From Bacteroidales bacterium (GTDB lineage: Bacteria; Bacteroidota; Bacteroidia; Bacteroidales; Lentimicrobiaceae): DNA of 60,661 nt. Below the pieces are notes generated by a model. It worked only from the letters and a program-made list of their open reading frames with translations. It was not told where the DNA came from and did no database searches. The translations under genes were made by a program, and so were the position numbers. Numbering within the stretch: the stretch's first letter is position 1; each line of letters begins with the position of its first letter. Positions 16,626-25,250 of the stretch are shown here, in pieces. The stretch is taken from assembly GCA_016788045.1 (NCBI GenBank), contig JAEUTG010000040.1, positions 1 through 60,661 on the forward strand, given 5' to 3'.

Positions 16626-18476
16626 ATGGTAAAAACTAAAAGTAAAGTCATTCAGCGCGACGATATAGTCGTTAAGTTTGTCGGGGATTCGGGCGATGGT
16701 ATGCAACTCTCCGGAACATTGTTTTCCGATACTGCTGCGCTTGCAGGTCTTGATCTGGCAACTTTCCCCGATTATCCGGCTGAAATCAGGGCCCCGCACA
16801 ACACCATTGCCGGTGTATCCGGATTTCAGGTGCATGTGGGATCGAAAAAAATTGAAACTACCGGTGATATGTGTGATGTGCTGGTGGCCATGAATCCTGC
16901 CTCACTCAGATCAAACCTGAAATGGGCCAAACAGGGGGCTACCATCATTACCGATGAAGATGCCTTTGATGAAGCTGCTCTCAAGAAATCAGGCTATACC
17001 GAAAACCCGCTCGAAAATGACTCTTTGTCAGGCTTTAACCTGGTGAAGGCCCCTATTACCACCCTTACCCGCGAAGCGGTGAAAAGCCTTGGCATTGACA
17101 ACAAATCGGCCGACCGCAGCAAGAATATGTTCGGCCTGGGCATTGTTTACCATTTATTAGGGCTGAGTCTTGAAAGTACCTACGAATTTTTCAACAAGAA
17201 ATTCAAAAACAAACCGGAGGTTATCGCAGCCAACCGGGCCGTGCTGGAGGCAGGGTTCAACTATGCCGATACCGTGGAAGCCCTTTCTTCGGTTTATCAG
17301 GTGCCCAAAGCAAAAATGGAACCGGGAAGGTACCGTAACATTACCGGAAATGTGGCAACCGCCTGGGGTTTCCTCGCCGCTTCCGAGCGCTCGGGCCGCC
17401 CGCTTTTCCTCGGATCGTATCCCATTACCCCGGCCACCGAGATTCTGATCGAGCTGGCTAAATACAAATCGCTGGGCGCCAAGGTTTTTCAGGCAGAAGA
17501 CGAAATCGCCGGCATTACATCGGCCATCGGAGCCAGTTACACCGGCTCACTTGCTTTAACCACCACCTCAGGCCCCGGACTGTCGCTCAAGAGTGAAGCC
17601 ATCGGACTGGCCGTTATGACCGAGTTGCCGCTGGTGATCGTGAATGTTCAGCGTGGCGGACCAAGCACCGGATTGCCCACCAAATCGGAACAGAGTGACC
17701 TTTACCAGGCCCTTTTCGGAAGAAACGGGGAAGCCCCGGTAGTGGTAATTGCCGCCTCTTCCTCAGCCAATTGCTTCTATTATGCCTACATGGCATCCAA
17801 GATTGCCATGGAGCACATGACCCCGGTGATTCTGCTCACCGATGGATATCTGGGCAATGGATCACAGTTGTTCAGGATACCGAAGGTTGCTGATCTGCCG
17901 GCCATTAATCCACCGATTGCAGTTGCCAATGATCCTGACTACAAGCCTTATCGCCGCGATCCTGCTACCCTGGCCCGCAAATGGGCATTGCCCGGTACCG
18001 AAGGCCTGCGCCACCGCGTTGGCGGTCTTGAAAAGGAAGACATCTACGGAAATGTATCCACGGATCCGATGAACCATCAGAAAATGGTTGACCTCAGGGA
18101 AGCCAAGGTGCAGAAAGTCGCCGATTTTATTCCTGAACAGGAGATTTCGGGCGATCAGGAAGGCGAACTTCTGGTCATCAGCTGGGGAGGTACCCAGGGT
18201 ACGGTAACCGAAGCCGTGGAAGAGGTTCAGAAATCAGGAAAGAAGATCAGCCATGCACACTTCCATTACATCATGCCGCTTCCGAAAAATACCGGGGAGT
18301 TATTGAAAAGGTTCAGCAAAATCCTGGTCTGCGAACTCAACAGCGGCCAGTTTGTTAATTACCTCAGAATGACACATCCCGAAAACAAATACATGAAGTA
18401 CAATAAGGTACAGGGACTGCCATTTACCGTTACAGAGCTTGTCAATGTATTTAACGCAACACTTGAGGAGAAATAA
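16626..18476 (+). CDS. korA: 2-oxoglutarate:ferredoxin oxidoreductase, fused gamma-alpha subunit
   Basis: 616 residues. The N-terminal third (about 12-190) is the gamma domain (VVKFVGDSGDGMQLSG..., FPDYPAEIRAP). The alpha or pyrimidine-binding domain begins near residue 235 and includes the family hallmark GSYPITPATEIL, then FQAEDEIAGITSAIGASYTG and TTTSGPGLSLKSEAIGLAV. Fused gamma-alpha chains of about 600 residues are typical of KorA/OorA-type enzymes, in contrast to pyruvate:ferredoxin oxidoreductase. The enzyme interconverts 2-oxoglutarate plus CoA with succinyl-CoA plus CO2 and reduced ferredoxin. It is reversible and oxygen-sensitive. korB starts 2 bases after the stop. Related 2-oxoacid specificities cannot be excluded without a tree. 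Confidence 0.93.
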   Translation: MVKTKSKVIQRDDIVVKFVGDSGDGMQLSGTLFSDTAALAGLDLATFPDYPAEIRAPHNTIAGVSGFQVHVGSKKIETTGDMCDVLVAMNPASLRSNLKWAKQGATIITDEDAFDEAALKKSGYTENPLENDSLSGFNLVKAPITTLTREAVKSLGIDNKSADRSKNMFGLGIVYHLLGLSLESTYEFFNKKFKNKPEVIAANRAVLEAGFNYADTVEALSSVYQVPKAKMEPGRYRNITGNVATAWGFLAASERSGRPLFLGSYPITPATEILIELAKYKSLGAKVFQAEDEIAGITSAIGASYTGSLALTTTSGPGLSLKSEAIGLAVMTELPLVIVNVQRGGPSTGLPTKSEQSDLYQALFGRNGEAPVVVIAASSSANCFYYAYMASKIAMEHMTPVILLTDGYLGNGSQLFRIPKVADLPAINPPIAVANDPDYKPYRRDPATLARKWALPGTEGLRHRVGGLEKEDIYGNVSTDPMNHQKMVDLREAKVQKVADFIPEQEISGDQEGELLVISWGGTQGTVTEAVEEVQKSGKKISHAHFHYIMPLPKNTGELLKRFSKILVCELNSGQFVNYLRMTHPENKYMKYNKVQGLPFTVTELVNVFNATLEEK

Positions 18477-18478
18477 CC

Positions 18479-19522
18479 ATGAACAATCAGCCAAACCTAA
18501 CCATAGAACGTTCAGCTGTTGAACTGACCAAAGAGGATTTTGTGAGCGACCAGATGGTAAAATGGTGCCCCGGATGCGGAGCCCATGCTATCCTCTCTTC
18601 TGTAGCCAATGTATTTCCCAAAATCGGGTATCGCAAAGAGAACTTCATGTTTGTTTCCGGAATCGGATGTTCATCGAGGTTCCCCTATTATGTAAACACC
18701 TACGGTATTCATGGGATTCACGGCCGTGCTGCCGCCATTGCTTCAGGAGTGAAGATTGCCAATCCGCACCTGAGCGTATGGATTGCCACCGGTGATGGGG
18801 ATTCCATGGCCATTGGCGGAAACCATTTCATTCACATCATCCGTCGTAACATCGATGTGAACATTATGTTGTTCAACAACCAGATTTACGGACTTACCAA
18901 AGGACAATATTCGCCGACCACTCCGATGGGAAGCGTTACCAAGACCTCCCCACAGGGAACCATTGAGCATCCTTTCAATCCCGGCGAGCTGGTTCTGGGT
19001 GCCCAGGGTACCTTCTTTGCCCGCGTGGTAGATACCAACCCCAGGCTCATGACCGAAGTAATGTTCGAAGCAGCCAAACACGACGGGACTTCGGTGGTGG
19101 AGATTCTGCAGAACTGCGTGATTTTTGCCGACAAAACCCACGATGTGGTCACCAACAAGGATGTGCGCGATGACCGCCAGATTGTTCTCCGCAATGGCGA
19201 ACCCATGATTTTCGGTAAAAACCGGGATAAGGGGATCCGTCTCAATGGCACCCGCCTTGAAGTGGTAACCCTGGGAGAAAACGGAATAACGGAAGATGAT
19301 CTGCTGGTTCACGATGCTTATCAGCAGGATCCGGGCATTCACCTGATGCTGGCAAAAATGGCCTATCCCCATTTCCCGGTAGCCCTGGGAGTCATCCGTG
19401 CCGCCATGTACCCCACTTACGACGATATGGTCGAAGATCAGATTACATACGCGAAATCTACCTCCAAAATCAAGAATGTAGACGATCTGCTTAACAGCGG
19501 CGACACCTGGGAGATTAAGTAA
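18479..19522 (+). CDS. korB: 2-oxoglutarate:ferredoxin oxidoreductase, beta subunit
   Basis: 347 residues. The thiamine-diphosphate-binding subunit shows WCPGCGAHAILSS near residue 30 (cluster/TPP cysteines), GIGCSSRFPYYVNTYGIHGIHGRA, and the Mg-TPP motif GDGDSMAIGGNHFIHIIRRN, with LFNNQIYGLTKGQYSPTTP after it. These are hallmarks of KorB/OorB. The single [4Fe-4S] cluster of this subunit would pass electrons to ferredoxin. It is coupled to korA with a 2-base gap. The transcript ends at a strong bidirectional hairpin (19552-19598). Confidence 0.95.
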   Translation: MNNQPNLTIERSAVELTKEDFVSDQMVKWCPGCGAHAILSSVANVFPKIGYRKENFMFVSGIGCSSRFPYYVNTYGIHGIHGRAAAIASGVKIANPHLSVWIATGDGDSMAIGGNHFIHIIRRNIDVNIMLFNNQIYGLTKGQYSPTTPMGSVTKTSPQGTIEHPFNPGELVLGAQGTFFARVVDTNPRLMTEVMFEAAKHDGTSVVEILQNCVIFADKTHDVVTNKDVRDDRQIVLRNGEPMIFGKNRDKGIRLNGTRLEVVTLGENGITEDDLLVHDAYQQDPGIHLMLAKMAYPHFPVALGVIRAAMYPTYDDMVEDQITYAKSTSKIKNVDDLLNSGDTWEIK

Positions 19523-19551
19523 CCATCGGGATTCAACGCCATTATCCAGAC

Positions 19552-19598
19552 AAAAAGCCTGCCTGCTCCGGGTTTCCGAAACAGGCAGGCTTCTTTTT
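19552..19598. terminator. Bidirectional terminator between korB and the DUF4199 gene
   Basis: AAAAAGCCTGCCTG (19552-19565) pairs with CAGGCAGGC followed by TTCTTTTT (19582-19598), with a 16-base loop. A-rich and T-rich flanks suit both converging genes. Confidence 0.85.
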
Positions 19599-19605
19599 GC
19601 GACAG

Positions 19606-20100
19606 CTATTGGTTGCTTCCGCGGTTTTTCTTCATGGTGAAAAGCGCCACGATGGCCGAGGTGATTATGCCCATCACCGGGGCTCCGATCAGTCCCTGAA
19701 TGATGTAGTTGCTCAGTGAAAAATAAGCTTCCGCTTTTTCCTGTGACAGCTTTCCTGTGCTTACGGCATAGGCAATGGCATTGTCGAAAAAGTGGGGCGT
19801 TATCACAATTGAGGTGATCACCTGGGTTAAAGGGCTCAGCAGGGTGACTATCCCGGTGATGATCAGTCCGGTAACGAAACCCTGTTGATAGTTCATAAAA
19901 CCCTGATAAGCCTTTTTCCTTTTTTCGAGCAGAGCCAGCACATAAACGGCAATGGCAGGAATAGCAATGAAGTTGGTATAAACCGGATGCTTGCTGATGT
20001 ATGTGCTGTGCAGGCCTGCAATTCTCTCAAAAAGCATCCAGAGCAGTGACATGGCCACAAAAATGAGGGCCCATTTTATCTCGGTACGGAATTTACTCAT
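19606..20100 (-). CDS. DUF4199 family membrane protein
   Basis: 164 residues with four hydrophobic helices, at about 9-27, 42-58, 73-95 and 130-152. The central YQQGFVTGLIITGIVTLLSPLTQ segment and the amphipathic region with AYFSLSNYIIQG fit the DUF4199 family found almost only in Bacteroidota. Inner membrane location is inferred. No function is known and no catalytic or metal-binding motif is visible. It stands alone on the minus strand between the kor operon and another small membrane-anchored gene. Confidence 0.75.
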   Translation of the reverse strand: MSKFRTEIKWALIFVAMSLLWMLFERIAGLHSTYISKHPVYTNFIAIPAIAVYVLALLEKRKKAYQGFMNYQQGFVTGLIITGIVTLLSPLTQVITSIVITPHFFDNAIAYAVSTGKLSQEKAEAYFSLSNYIIQGLIGAPVMGIITSAIVALFTMKKNRGSNQ

Positions 20101-20217
20101 TGTATAGCTGGTTTTTGTTTAACAGGATGAAATTTCAAACAAACGGAGATGCATAGCCTGGTCAGCTGCCTGATATCAGCGATCACATACTGAAACCGTG
20201 AAGCGTTTGCCTTGGTT

Positions 20218-20526
20218 TTACCTGGTTTTACTGTAAAGCATTCCGAGTACAACAAGGATGAGCACTATCAGTAAAACAACCGGGAATCGTTTTCTTCTTT
20301 TCTCATTGTAGATTTTCAGGTTTTCCCGGTCAAGGTAATAAGTATTGTTGCCTGCGCTCACCAACACCTTGTTTGCGACAAGCCGGTGGAAAAGCAGACT
20401 GGTACGAATGCCTGACTTTTCAGGGGAGATCGCCGATTCAGGATTTGTGGCGCCGGCATCTTCAAACGCGCGGATGATTTTTCTGATTTTCAACGCAACA
20501 ACTGCGCCTGCGGGAAATGAAGACAT
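20218..20526 (-). CDS. Small tail-anchored protein of unknown function
   Basis: 102 residues. A soluble N-terminal part of about 78 residues (ALKIRKIIRAFEDAGATNPESAIS, then FHRLVANKVLVSAGNNTYYLDRE) looks like a small helical or winged-helix-like fold. It ends in a basic stretch (KRRKRFP) and one C-terminal membrane helix (VVLLIVLILVVLGMLY). I do not recognise a named family, though similar short proteins occur in Bacteroidota. The sequence pattern helix, basic, YYLDRENL suggests DNA-binding ancestry or a membrane adaptor, which is speculation. The coding signal rests on the sensible tail-anchor structure and clean flanks. Confidence 0.6.
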   Translation of the reverse strand: MSSFPAGAVVALKIRKIIRAFEDAGATNPESAISPEKSGIRTSLLFHRLVANKVLVSAGNNTYYLDRENLKIYNEKRRKRFPVVLLIVLILVVLGMLYSKTR

Positions 20527-20740
20527 GGAAATGTTTTTTTTGGTTTGTTGATGTGCAGTGTTTTCTATGAACTCCCGGAATCTGAGAAAGAGGCAGTACA
20601 GGCAGTGAACCAGTGTATGCAGAATGGCTGAGCAGCAACAGAGCGTAAGTGCAGCGGTAGCCAGAACCCGATGGTTGAATAAACAACAAAGTTAATATTT
20701 GTTCATTGCAGCTTATCTGTTATTAATAAATCTGTGGTTG

Positions 20741-22612
20741 TCAACTCTTGTTTGCATTCTGGCGCATTTCTTCACTGTCCCAGGCATGGTCAGTGAGGTC
20801 AGGGGCCTGCCTGAAATCGTTGCTGAGCAGTTCTTCCTGCATTTCGATCTGCTTTCTTGAGGCAGAGATATAAAGGTTTCTGTCGTGCCTGAGTTTGTAA
20901 AGCTCAACCATGGCATCTTCATCGTAGCGGACAAAAGCCTGGGCTGCCCTGTGCAGTGAATAGGCCCGGAAGCCCAGTTTTTTCAATACATCGGTGCCCA
21001 TTCTTACCGAGGTGTCGAGGTGTTCGCGATAGGGGTTCATGATGTTGAGGTTCATCAGTTCATAGGCATCGAAACGGTTTTTGGCCCTGATCATCAGTTC
21101 GAGATGTGGGAAATGTTTCTGCACGGTTGTGGCCAGTTCCAGGTTGGTTTCAGGGGAATCGATGGCAGAAACCAGGATCTTCGCTTCTGCCGCCCCGGCT
21201 GATTCAAGCAGGTCATACCGGGTGGCATCTCCATAATACACCTTGAAACCCAATTTGCGAAGCAGTTCAACCCTGTCTGAATCATGGTCGAGAATGGTGG
21301 CATTGATGCCATTGGCTCTCAGAAACCGCCCGAGGGTGCTGCCGAAATGTGAAAATCCGGCTATGATCACCTTGTTTTTTTCATTGATGGAATCAGCAGG
21401 CTTCTCTTCTGATTGCAGTGTGCCGAAGCGCGGCAGGATCAGCTTCTCATTCAGCAGGCTGAAAACCGGGGTGAGCGCCATGCTGAGCGCCGTTACAGCC
21501 ATCAGCAGCCCCGTTTGTCTGGCATTCAGGATGTTGAGCTGAGCGGCAAAAGTAAGGGTTACGAAGGCGAATTCACCCACCTGGGCCAGGCCGACTGACA
21601 TGATCATGTTCTGATCGTTGCTGATTCTGAGAAATCTGCCGATGATCAGCAGAATGACGGCCTTAACGAGGATGATGCCCAGGGTAAGACCGGCCACTGT
21701 GACCGGGCTGTTCAGGATGAGGTTAAAATTTACCGATGCCCCGACTGCCATAAAGAACAGCCCGAGCAGGAGGCCTTTGAACGGTTCGAGATCTGATTCA
21801 AGTTCATGTCTGAACGAGCTGTTGGCAAGGATGACACCGGCAAGGAAGGTCCCGAGGGCGGGGCTCAGGCCAACCAGGGTCATGATGAAGGCAATTCCCA
21901 CGACGATCAGCAGCGCAGAGGCCGTAAATAGCTCTCTTATCCGGGTTTTGGCCACCATCCTCAGTAAACCGGGCACCAGAAACCGGCCGATGGCAATAAC
22001 AGCAGCTACCGCCAGTGGTATGGCCACTGCCTGAAACCAGCCGGGCATCCAGTCCATAAGGGTATCATGCCCGCCCCCGTTTGCCTGTGAGGGAACCAAT
22101 GCCAGCAAGGGCATAACGGCCAGAATGGGGATGACGGCAATATCCTGAAACAACAGTACCGCAAAGCTGTTCTGCCCGGCAGCACCATTGAGCTGGTTTT
22201 TTTCTTTGAGCGATTGCAGCACGATGGCGGTTGACGACATGGCAAACGACATGCCGATGGCCAGGGCTGCCTGCCAGCTGCTGCCCAGGGCCAGGGCGAT
22301 GGCGCCAACCACCGCGATGGTTGCCGACACCTGCGATAACCCGGTTCCGATAATGGATTTTCTCAGCTTCCAGAGTTTGGAAGGCTCTAGTTCCAGTCCG
22401 ACCAGAAACAACATCATTACCACCCCGAATTCGGCAAAATGCATGATGTCTTCGCCTTCTTCGCCAACAAAACCCATGACAAACGGGCCGATCAGAATGC
22501 CGGCCAGCAGAAATCCGAGTACCGATCCCATGCCCAGTTTGCGGGCCAGGGGAACACACAGCATGGCGGCCCCCATGTAAACAGTAGCCTGCAGCAGAAA
22601 ATCACTTCCCAT
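20741..22612 (-). CDS. KefC-type monovalent cation:proton antiporter with TrkA-N domain
   Basis: 623 residues from ATG 22612; a TTG at 22618 is an alternative. The membrane part (about 1-380) is a CPA2 antiporter with LGFLLAGILIGP, FLVGLELEPSKLW and MSFAMSSTAIVLQSLKEK, whose last motif is typical of KefB/KefC. A Rossmann RCK (TrkA-N) domain follows from about 400 (KVIIAGFSHFGSTLGRFLRANG, then YGDATRYDLLESAGA). Its glycine motif has Ser in place of the second Gly. The tail of about 80 residues is helical. It would exchange K+ or Na+ for H+ across the inner membrane. It overlaps by 11 bases the end of a KefF-like flavoprotein gene upstream, so the two are translationally coupled. Confidence 0.9.
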   Translation of the reverse strand: MGSDFLLQATVYMGAAMLCVPLARKLGMGSVLGFLLAGILIGPFVMGFVGEEGEDIMHFAEFGVVMMLFLVGLELEPSKLWKLRKSIIGTGLSQVSATIAVVGAIALALGSSWQAALAIGMSFAMSSTAIVLQSLKEKNQLNGAAGQNSFAVLLFQDIAVIPILAVMPLLALVPSQANGGGHDTLMDWMPGWFQAVAIPLAVAAVIAIGRFLVPGLLRMVAKTRIRELFTASALLIVVGIAFIMTLVGLSPALGTFLAGVILANSSFRHELESDLEPFKGLLLGLFFMAVGASVNFNLILNSPVTVAGLTLGIILVKAVILLIIGRFLRISNDQNMIMSVGLAQVGEFAFVTLTFAAQLNILNARQTGLLMAVTALSMALTPVFSLLNEKLILPRFGTLQSEEKPADSINEKNKVIIAGFSHFGSTLGRFLRANGINATILDHDSDRVELLRKLGFKVYYGDATRYDLLESAGAAEAKILVSAIDSPETNLELATTVQKHFPHLELMIRAKNRFDAYELMNLNIMNPYREHLDTSVRMGTDVLKKLGFRAYSLHRAAQAFVRYDEDAMVELYKLRHDRNLYISASRKQIEMQEELLSNDFRQAPDLTDHAWDSEEMRQNANKS

Positions 22613-23207
22613 CGGCAAAGGTTTTTAAGTGGTCATTGATAAGAGCAGAACCGGAAAATGCAGCGATTTCTGTCTGCATATCAGAAAGCAGGTCGAGCAG
22701 GTGCCTGAATTCTGATGATTTTCCGTCGAGATCCTCCCTGCTCAGCCGGTGTGTGCCCTGAACAGCAAACGGAGGAAGGTACTGCATGCCACAGAGATAA
22801 GCCGTTTGGTCAAAGGGTGTAAGCAACTGTCTGAGGGTAAATCGGTTGCGCCCATCCGGCAGGTAAGCTTCACGGGTTCCTCCGGTAGTAATCACATTCA
22901 TGGCGGTTTTGCCCCTGAGGTTAGTCCCGTTCGGGCCATAAGCCCAGTTGAACGCCAGTACCAGGTCTATCCACTGTTTCAGCAGGGGAGGACAGCTGTA
23001 CCAGTAAAAGGGATGGTGCCAGAGAACCACTTCGTGGGCCAGCAACAGCTCCTGTTCTGCCTTGATGTCGATGTTGAAATCGGGGTACTTTTCGTACAGG
23101 TCGTGGAAGGTTACGGCCGGATGCTGCCTGGCAACGGAAGTAAGGGCCCGGTTAACGACCGAATGTTCAAAGCGGGGATGGGCAAACAGTACAAGAATTT
23201 TGCGCAT
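22602..23207 (-). CDS. KefF-like NAD(P)H oxidoreductase, ancillary protein of a Kef antiporter
   Basis: 201 residues from ATG 23207, chosen because MRKILVLFAHPRFEHS is the usual flavodoxin-like start; the open frame runs to 23249. Motifs match the KefF/KefG/MdaB branch of quinone reductases: AHPRFEHSVVN, WHHPFYWYSCPPLLKQWIDLVLAFNWAYGP and TTGGTREAY for FMN/phosphate binding. In E. coli KefF binds KefC and activates potassium efflux during electrophile stress while reducing quinones. The overlap with the antiporter gene supports the same partnership here. Many Bacteroidota lack glutathione, so the triggering ligand may differ. Confidence 0.9.
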   Translation of the reverse strand: MRKILVLFAHPRFEHSVVNRALTSVARQHPAVTFHDLYEKYPDFNIDIKAEQELLLAHEVVLWHHPFYWYSCPPLLKQWIDLVLAFNWAYGPNGTNLRGKTAMNVITTGGTREAYLPDGRNRFTLRQLLTPFDQTAYLCGMQYLPPFAVQGTHRLSREDLDGKSSEFRHLLDLLSDMQTEIAAFSGSALINDHLKTFADGK

Positions 23208-23321
23208 TGGAAATCCAATTGATTTTTTTTGGTAAATGTGTTCCGGCAATTGCCTGCTGAGAATCAGAGTCCGGAATCCCGGTTAACTGCAACCTGACCG
23301 CCTTTGCTGCCTGATTGTGTT

Positions 23322-23615
23322 TTATTCCTCTTTATAAAGAATATCGTGCAATTCAGGGGTTTTGGTGAAAACGGCTACCACAAACGGGCAAACCGGTCTG
23401 ATCCTGAGTTTTTCATTTCGGGCCATGACCACAACCGCGTCAAGGAGTTTTCTGCCAATACCCTGTCCCTTCAGGCTCTCGTCAACCATGGTGTGATCAA
23501 TCACCATGTGGTCGTCACCGCCTTTGAACCAGGTCATCTCAGCAATAAGGTCTTCGTTTCTGAAAATCTGTGCGGCTCCTTTTTCAGCATTGCCGGTCAG
23601 CATTATTCCATTCAT
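23322..23615 (-). CDS. Small GNAT-like N-acetyltransferase (Acetyltransf_CG type)
   Basis: 97 residues, a single compact domain. The motif VIDHTMVDESLKGQGIGRKLLDAVVVMARNEKLRIRPVCPFVV is that of the short COG2388/YidJ family (PF14542). It holds an acetyl-CoA-binding QGIGRKL loop and the characteristic Cys-Pro-Phe segment. Length is normal for these mini-GNATs, which lack several strands of full GNAT enzymes. Substrate unknown. It is transcribed divergently from the T9SS cargo gene at 23789, with a 17-base palindrome (23644-23660) between them. Confidence 0.85.
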   Translation of the reverse strand: MNGIMLTGNAEKGAAQIFRNEDLIAEMTWFKGGDDHMVIDHTMVDESLKGQGIGRKLLDAVVVMARNEKLRIRPVCPFVVAVFTKTPELHDILYKEE

Positions 23616-23643
23616 GGGTTTTACGGTTGAGTGAGCATTTACG

Positions 23644-23660
23644 TGGTTTATTATAAACCA
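23644..23660. promoter_or_regulatory. Operator-like palindrome TGGTTTAT-T-ATAAACCA
   Basis: A perfect 8+1+8 palindrome in the divergent region between the mini-GNAT gene and the T9SS cargo gene. Size and symmetry suit a dimeric regulator, but no regulator gene is adjacent. Confidence 0.4.
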
Positions 23661-23788
23661 ACGATTGTTTCATTTTTCTCTGAATGAATCAGTTTAACAC
23701 TACCTTTACCTGTGATAAGTATAGAGATCAGCGTTATCAGGATTATTTTCAAAGGAATATTAACAACAACATCCAAATATTTGTTTTT

Positions 23789-24742
23789 ATGAAAACTTTC
23801 ATCGGTGTATTGATTGGTTGGTTAGGAATCTTCATTTCTGTTGAAGCTCAGGTCGATACCATTTCCGGCAACATTTATCAGTTCAACGGCAACCTTGGAA
23901 TAGGCACCAGCCTGCCACAATCGGGCTTAACGCTCAGAATGAATCAGCCGGTTGTATATCCGGAGCCTGGTATTCTGAACATCATGAACAATCATTATGC
24001 GACCTTTGATGGATATGCTGCCAGCGATATCCATTATGTCGGCAGTCTGCTGAATGGCAGAAGATCGCGGGGAACCCTCGATTTCCCCCTGAATGTTGAA
24101 CCCGGTGACCGCATCAGCGGGATGACTTCTGCCTTGTTTTACAATGAACAATTCCGTTTTAATGCGAGTATACTCTTTTATGCGGGTCAGGGGCTGGGTT
24201 ACGACAGCTACCCTTCGTACATTGTTTTTAATACCACTGCGGCAGGTGAATGGGTATATAATGAACGCATGCGTCTCTCAGGGGAAGGCAACCTGGGTAT
24301 CGGGACCACCCAACCTTCTTCGAAAATACATGTAGCCGACGGGGATATTTATATCGAGGATTTTCAGCGGGGTGTCATCATGAAATCGCCCGACGGACAA
24401 TGCTGGCGGGGGACTGTTGATGTTACCGGTCAGTTGAACTTTGTCCCGGTTACATGTCCTGAACTGGTGACGGGCCCCGGAGATTCGGATAAAACCGGAT
24501 CTCAGTTCGGCATCTTTCCGAATCCGGCCGGTGATAAAATCACCCTGGATCTCACACATCAATCTGAAGGTAAAGTACTCTACACAGTGCAGAATACAGA
24601 AGGGATCGCCGTGAAATCCGGAAATTTTTATCATGGTGAAACAAAGCTGGATGTTTCATCATTGCCTTCCGGGGTTTACTTTATTACGCTTACAGATGAA
24701 ACAGGAAGCAGCCTTGGTTGCGAACGTTTTATCAAGCAGTGA
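23789..24742 (+). CDS. Secreted protein with tail-fibre-like repeats and T9SS type A tail
   Basis: 317 residues from ATG 23789, the first start that gives a signal peptide (MKTFIGVLIGWLGIFISVEAQ); the frame is open from 23684. Two copies of a short motif, GNLGIGTSLPQSGLTL and GNLGIGTTQPSSKIHV, lie about 130 residues apart. This motif is frequent in phage-tail-fibre-like and surface proteins of Bacteroidota. The stretch between them is predicted beta-rich. The last 75 residues are a type A sorting domain (GIFPNPAGDKITLDL ... SLPSGVYFITLTDETG). Probably surface-exposed; function unknown. Monocistronic. Confidence 0.8.
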   Translation: MKTFIGVLIGWLGIFISVEAQVDTISGNIYQFNGNLGIGTSLPQSGLTLRMNQPVVYPEPGILNIMNNHYATFDGYAASDIHYVGSLLNGRRSRGTLDFPLNVEPGDRISGMTSALFYNEQFRFNASILFYAGQGLGYDSYPSYIVFNTTAAGEWVYNERMRLSGEGNLGIGTTQPSSKIHVADGDIYIEDFQRGVIMKSPDGQCWRGTVDVTGQLNFVPVTCPELVTGPGDSDKTGSQFGIFPNPAGDKITLDLTHQSEGKVLYTVQNTEGIAVKSGNFYHGETKLDVSSLPSGVYFITLTDETGSSLGCERFIKQ

Positions 24743-25250
24743 TTGCGGGCAGCTGAATTATCAATAGCTTTTATTTAAGGACACTCATGTCCGGGGAAAA
24801 TAACAGGTTTCCTTTGAACTGATTGATAATTCTATATTACAACCATTATTCAATACAGATATCTTCCATTCTTTTTTTGACACCAATACACGAAATCACC
24901 AATTTATTTATCTGATCTAGAGCGATTCCTGCCTGTATGCTCAGGCAGACAGGTTGGTGGCTTGGGTTTTGGTGTCAAAGTTTCTTTTACTTTAACCGGA
25001 CAATAGTGATTTAGGGATTTAAATCCGGGTTCTGCAGCCTTTGAGGAACCGTATGGGCTTGTTTTGCCTGATTGAACTTATAACTGCTTATTGTTGTTTA
25101 AGTTAAGCAAAAGAACTCTTCAGGGATTTTTTTCAGGATTTTCATCCATACTCGTTGGTTTCTACCCACTCATCCGGGAGTTCACCTCTTGCCAGGCTGA
25201 CTTTGAAGCAGCCGTTTCAATCATTTTTAATGCCAACCAAACCCCGGAAT
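24743..25250. other. Intergenic region of about 500 bases with dispersed repeats
   Basis: Contains a small hairpin GGACA-ctca-TGTCC near 24780-24793, a CAAAAAAAGTGTC-type motif on the minus strand near 24873-24887 that reappears at 36986-37000, and a 30-bp palindromic repeat at 24928-24957. No gene is seen. The promoter of the cyclase gene should lie in the right half but no clear TAnnTTTG was found. Confidence 0.5.
24928..24957. repeat. REP-like palindromic repeat, copy 1
   Basis: Thirty bases with CCTGCCTGT / GGCAGACAGG arms. They match 45420-45449 at 25 of 30 positions. Intergenic in both places. Confidence 0.6.
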
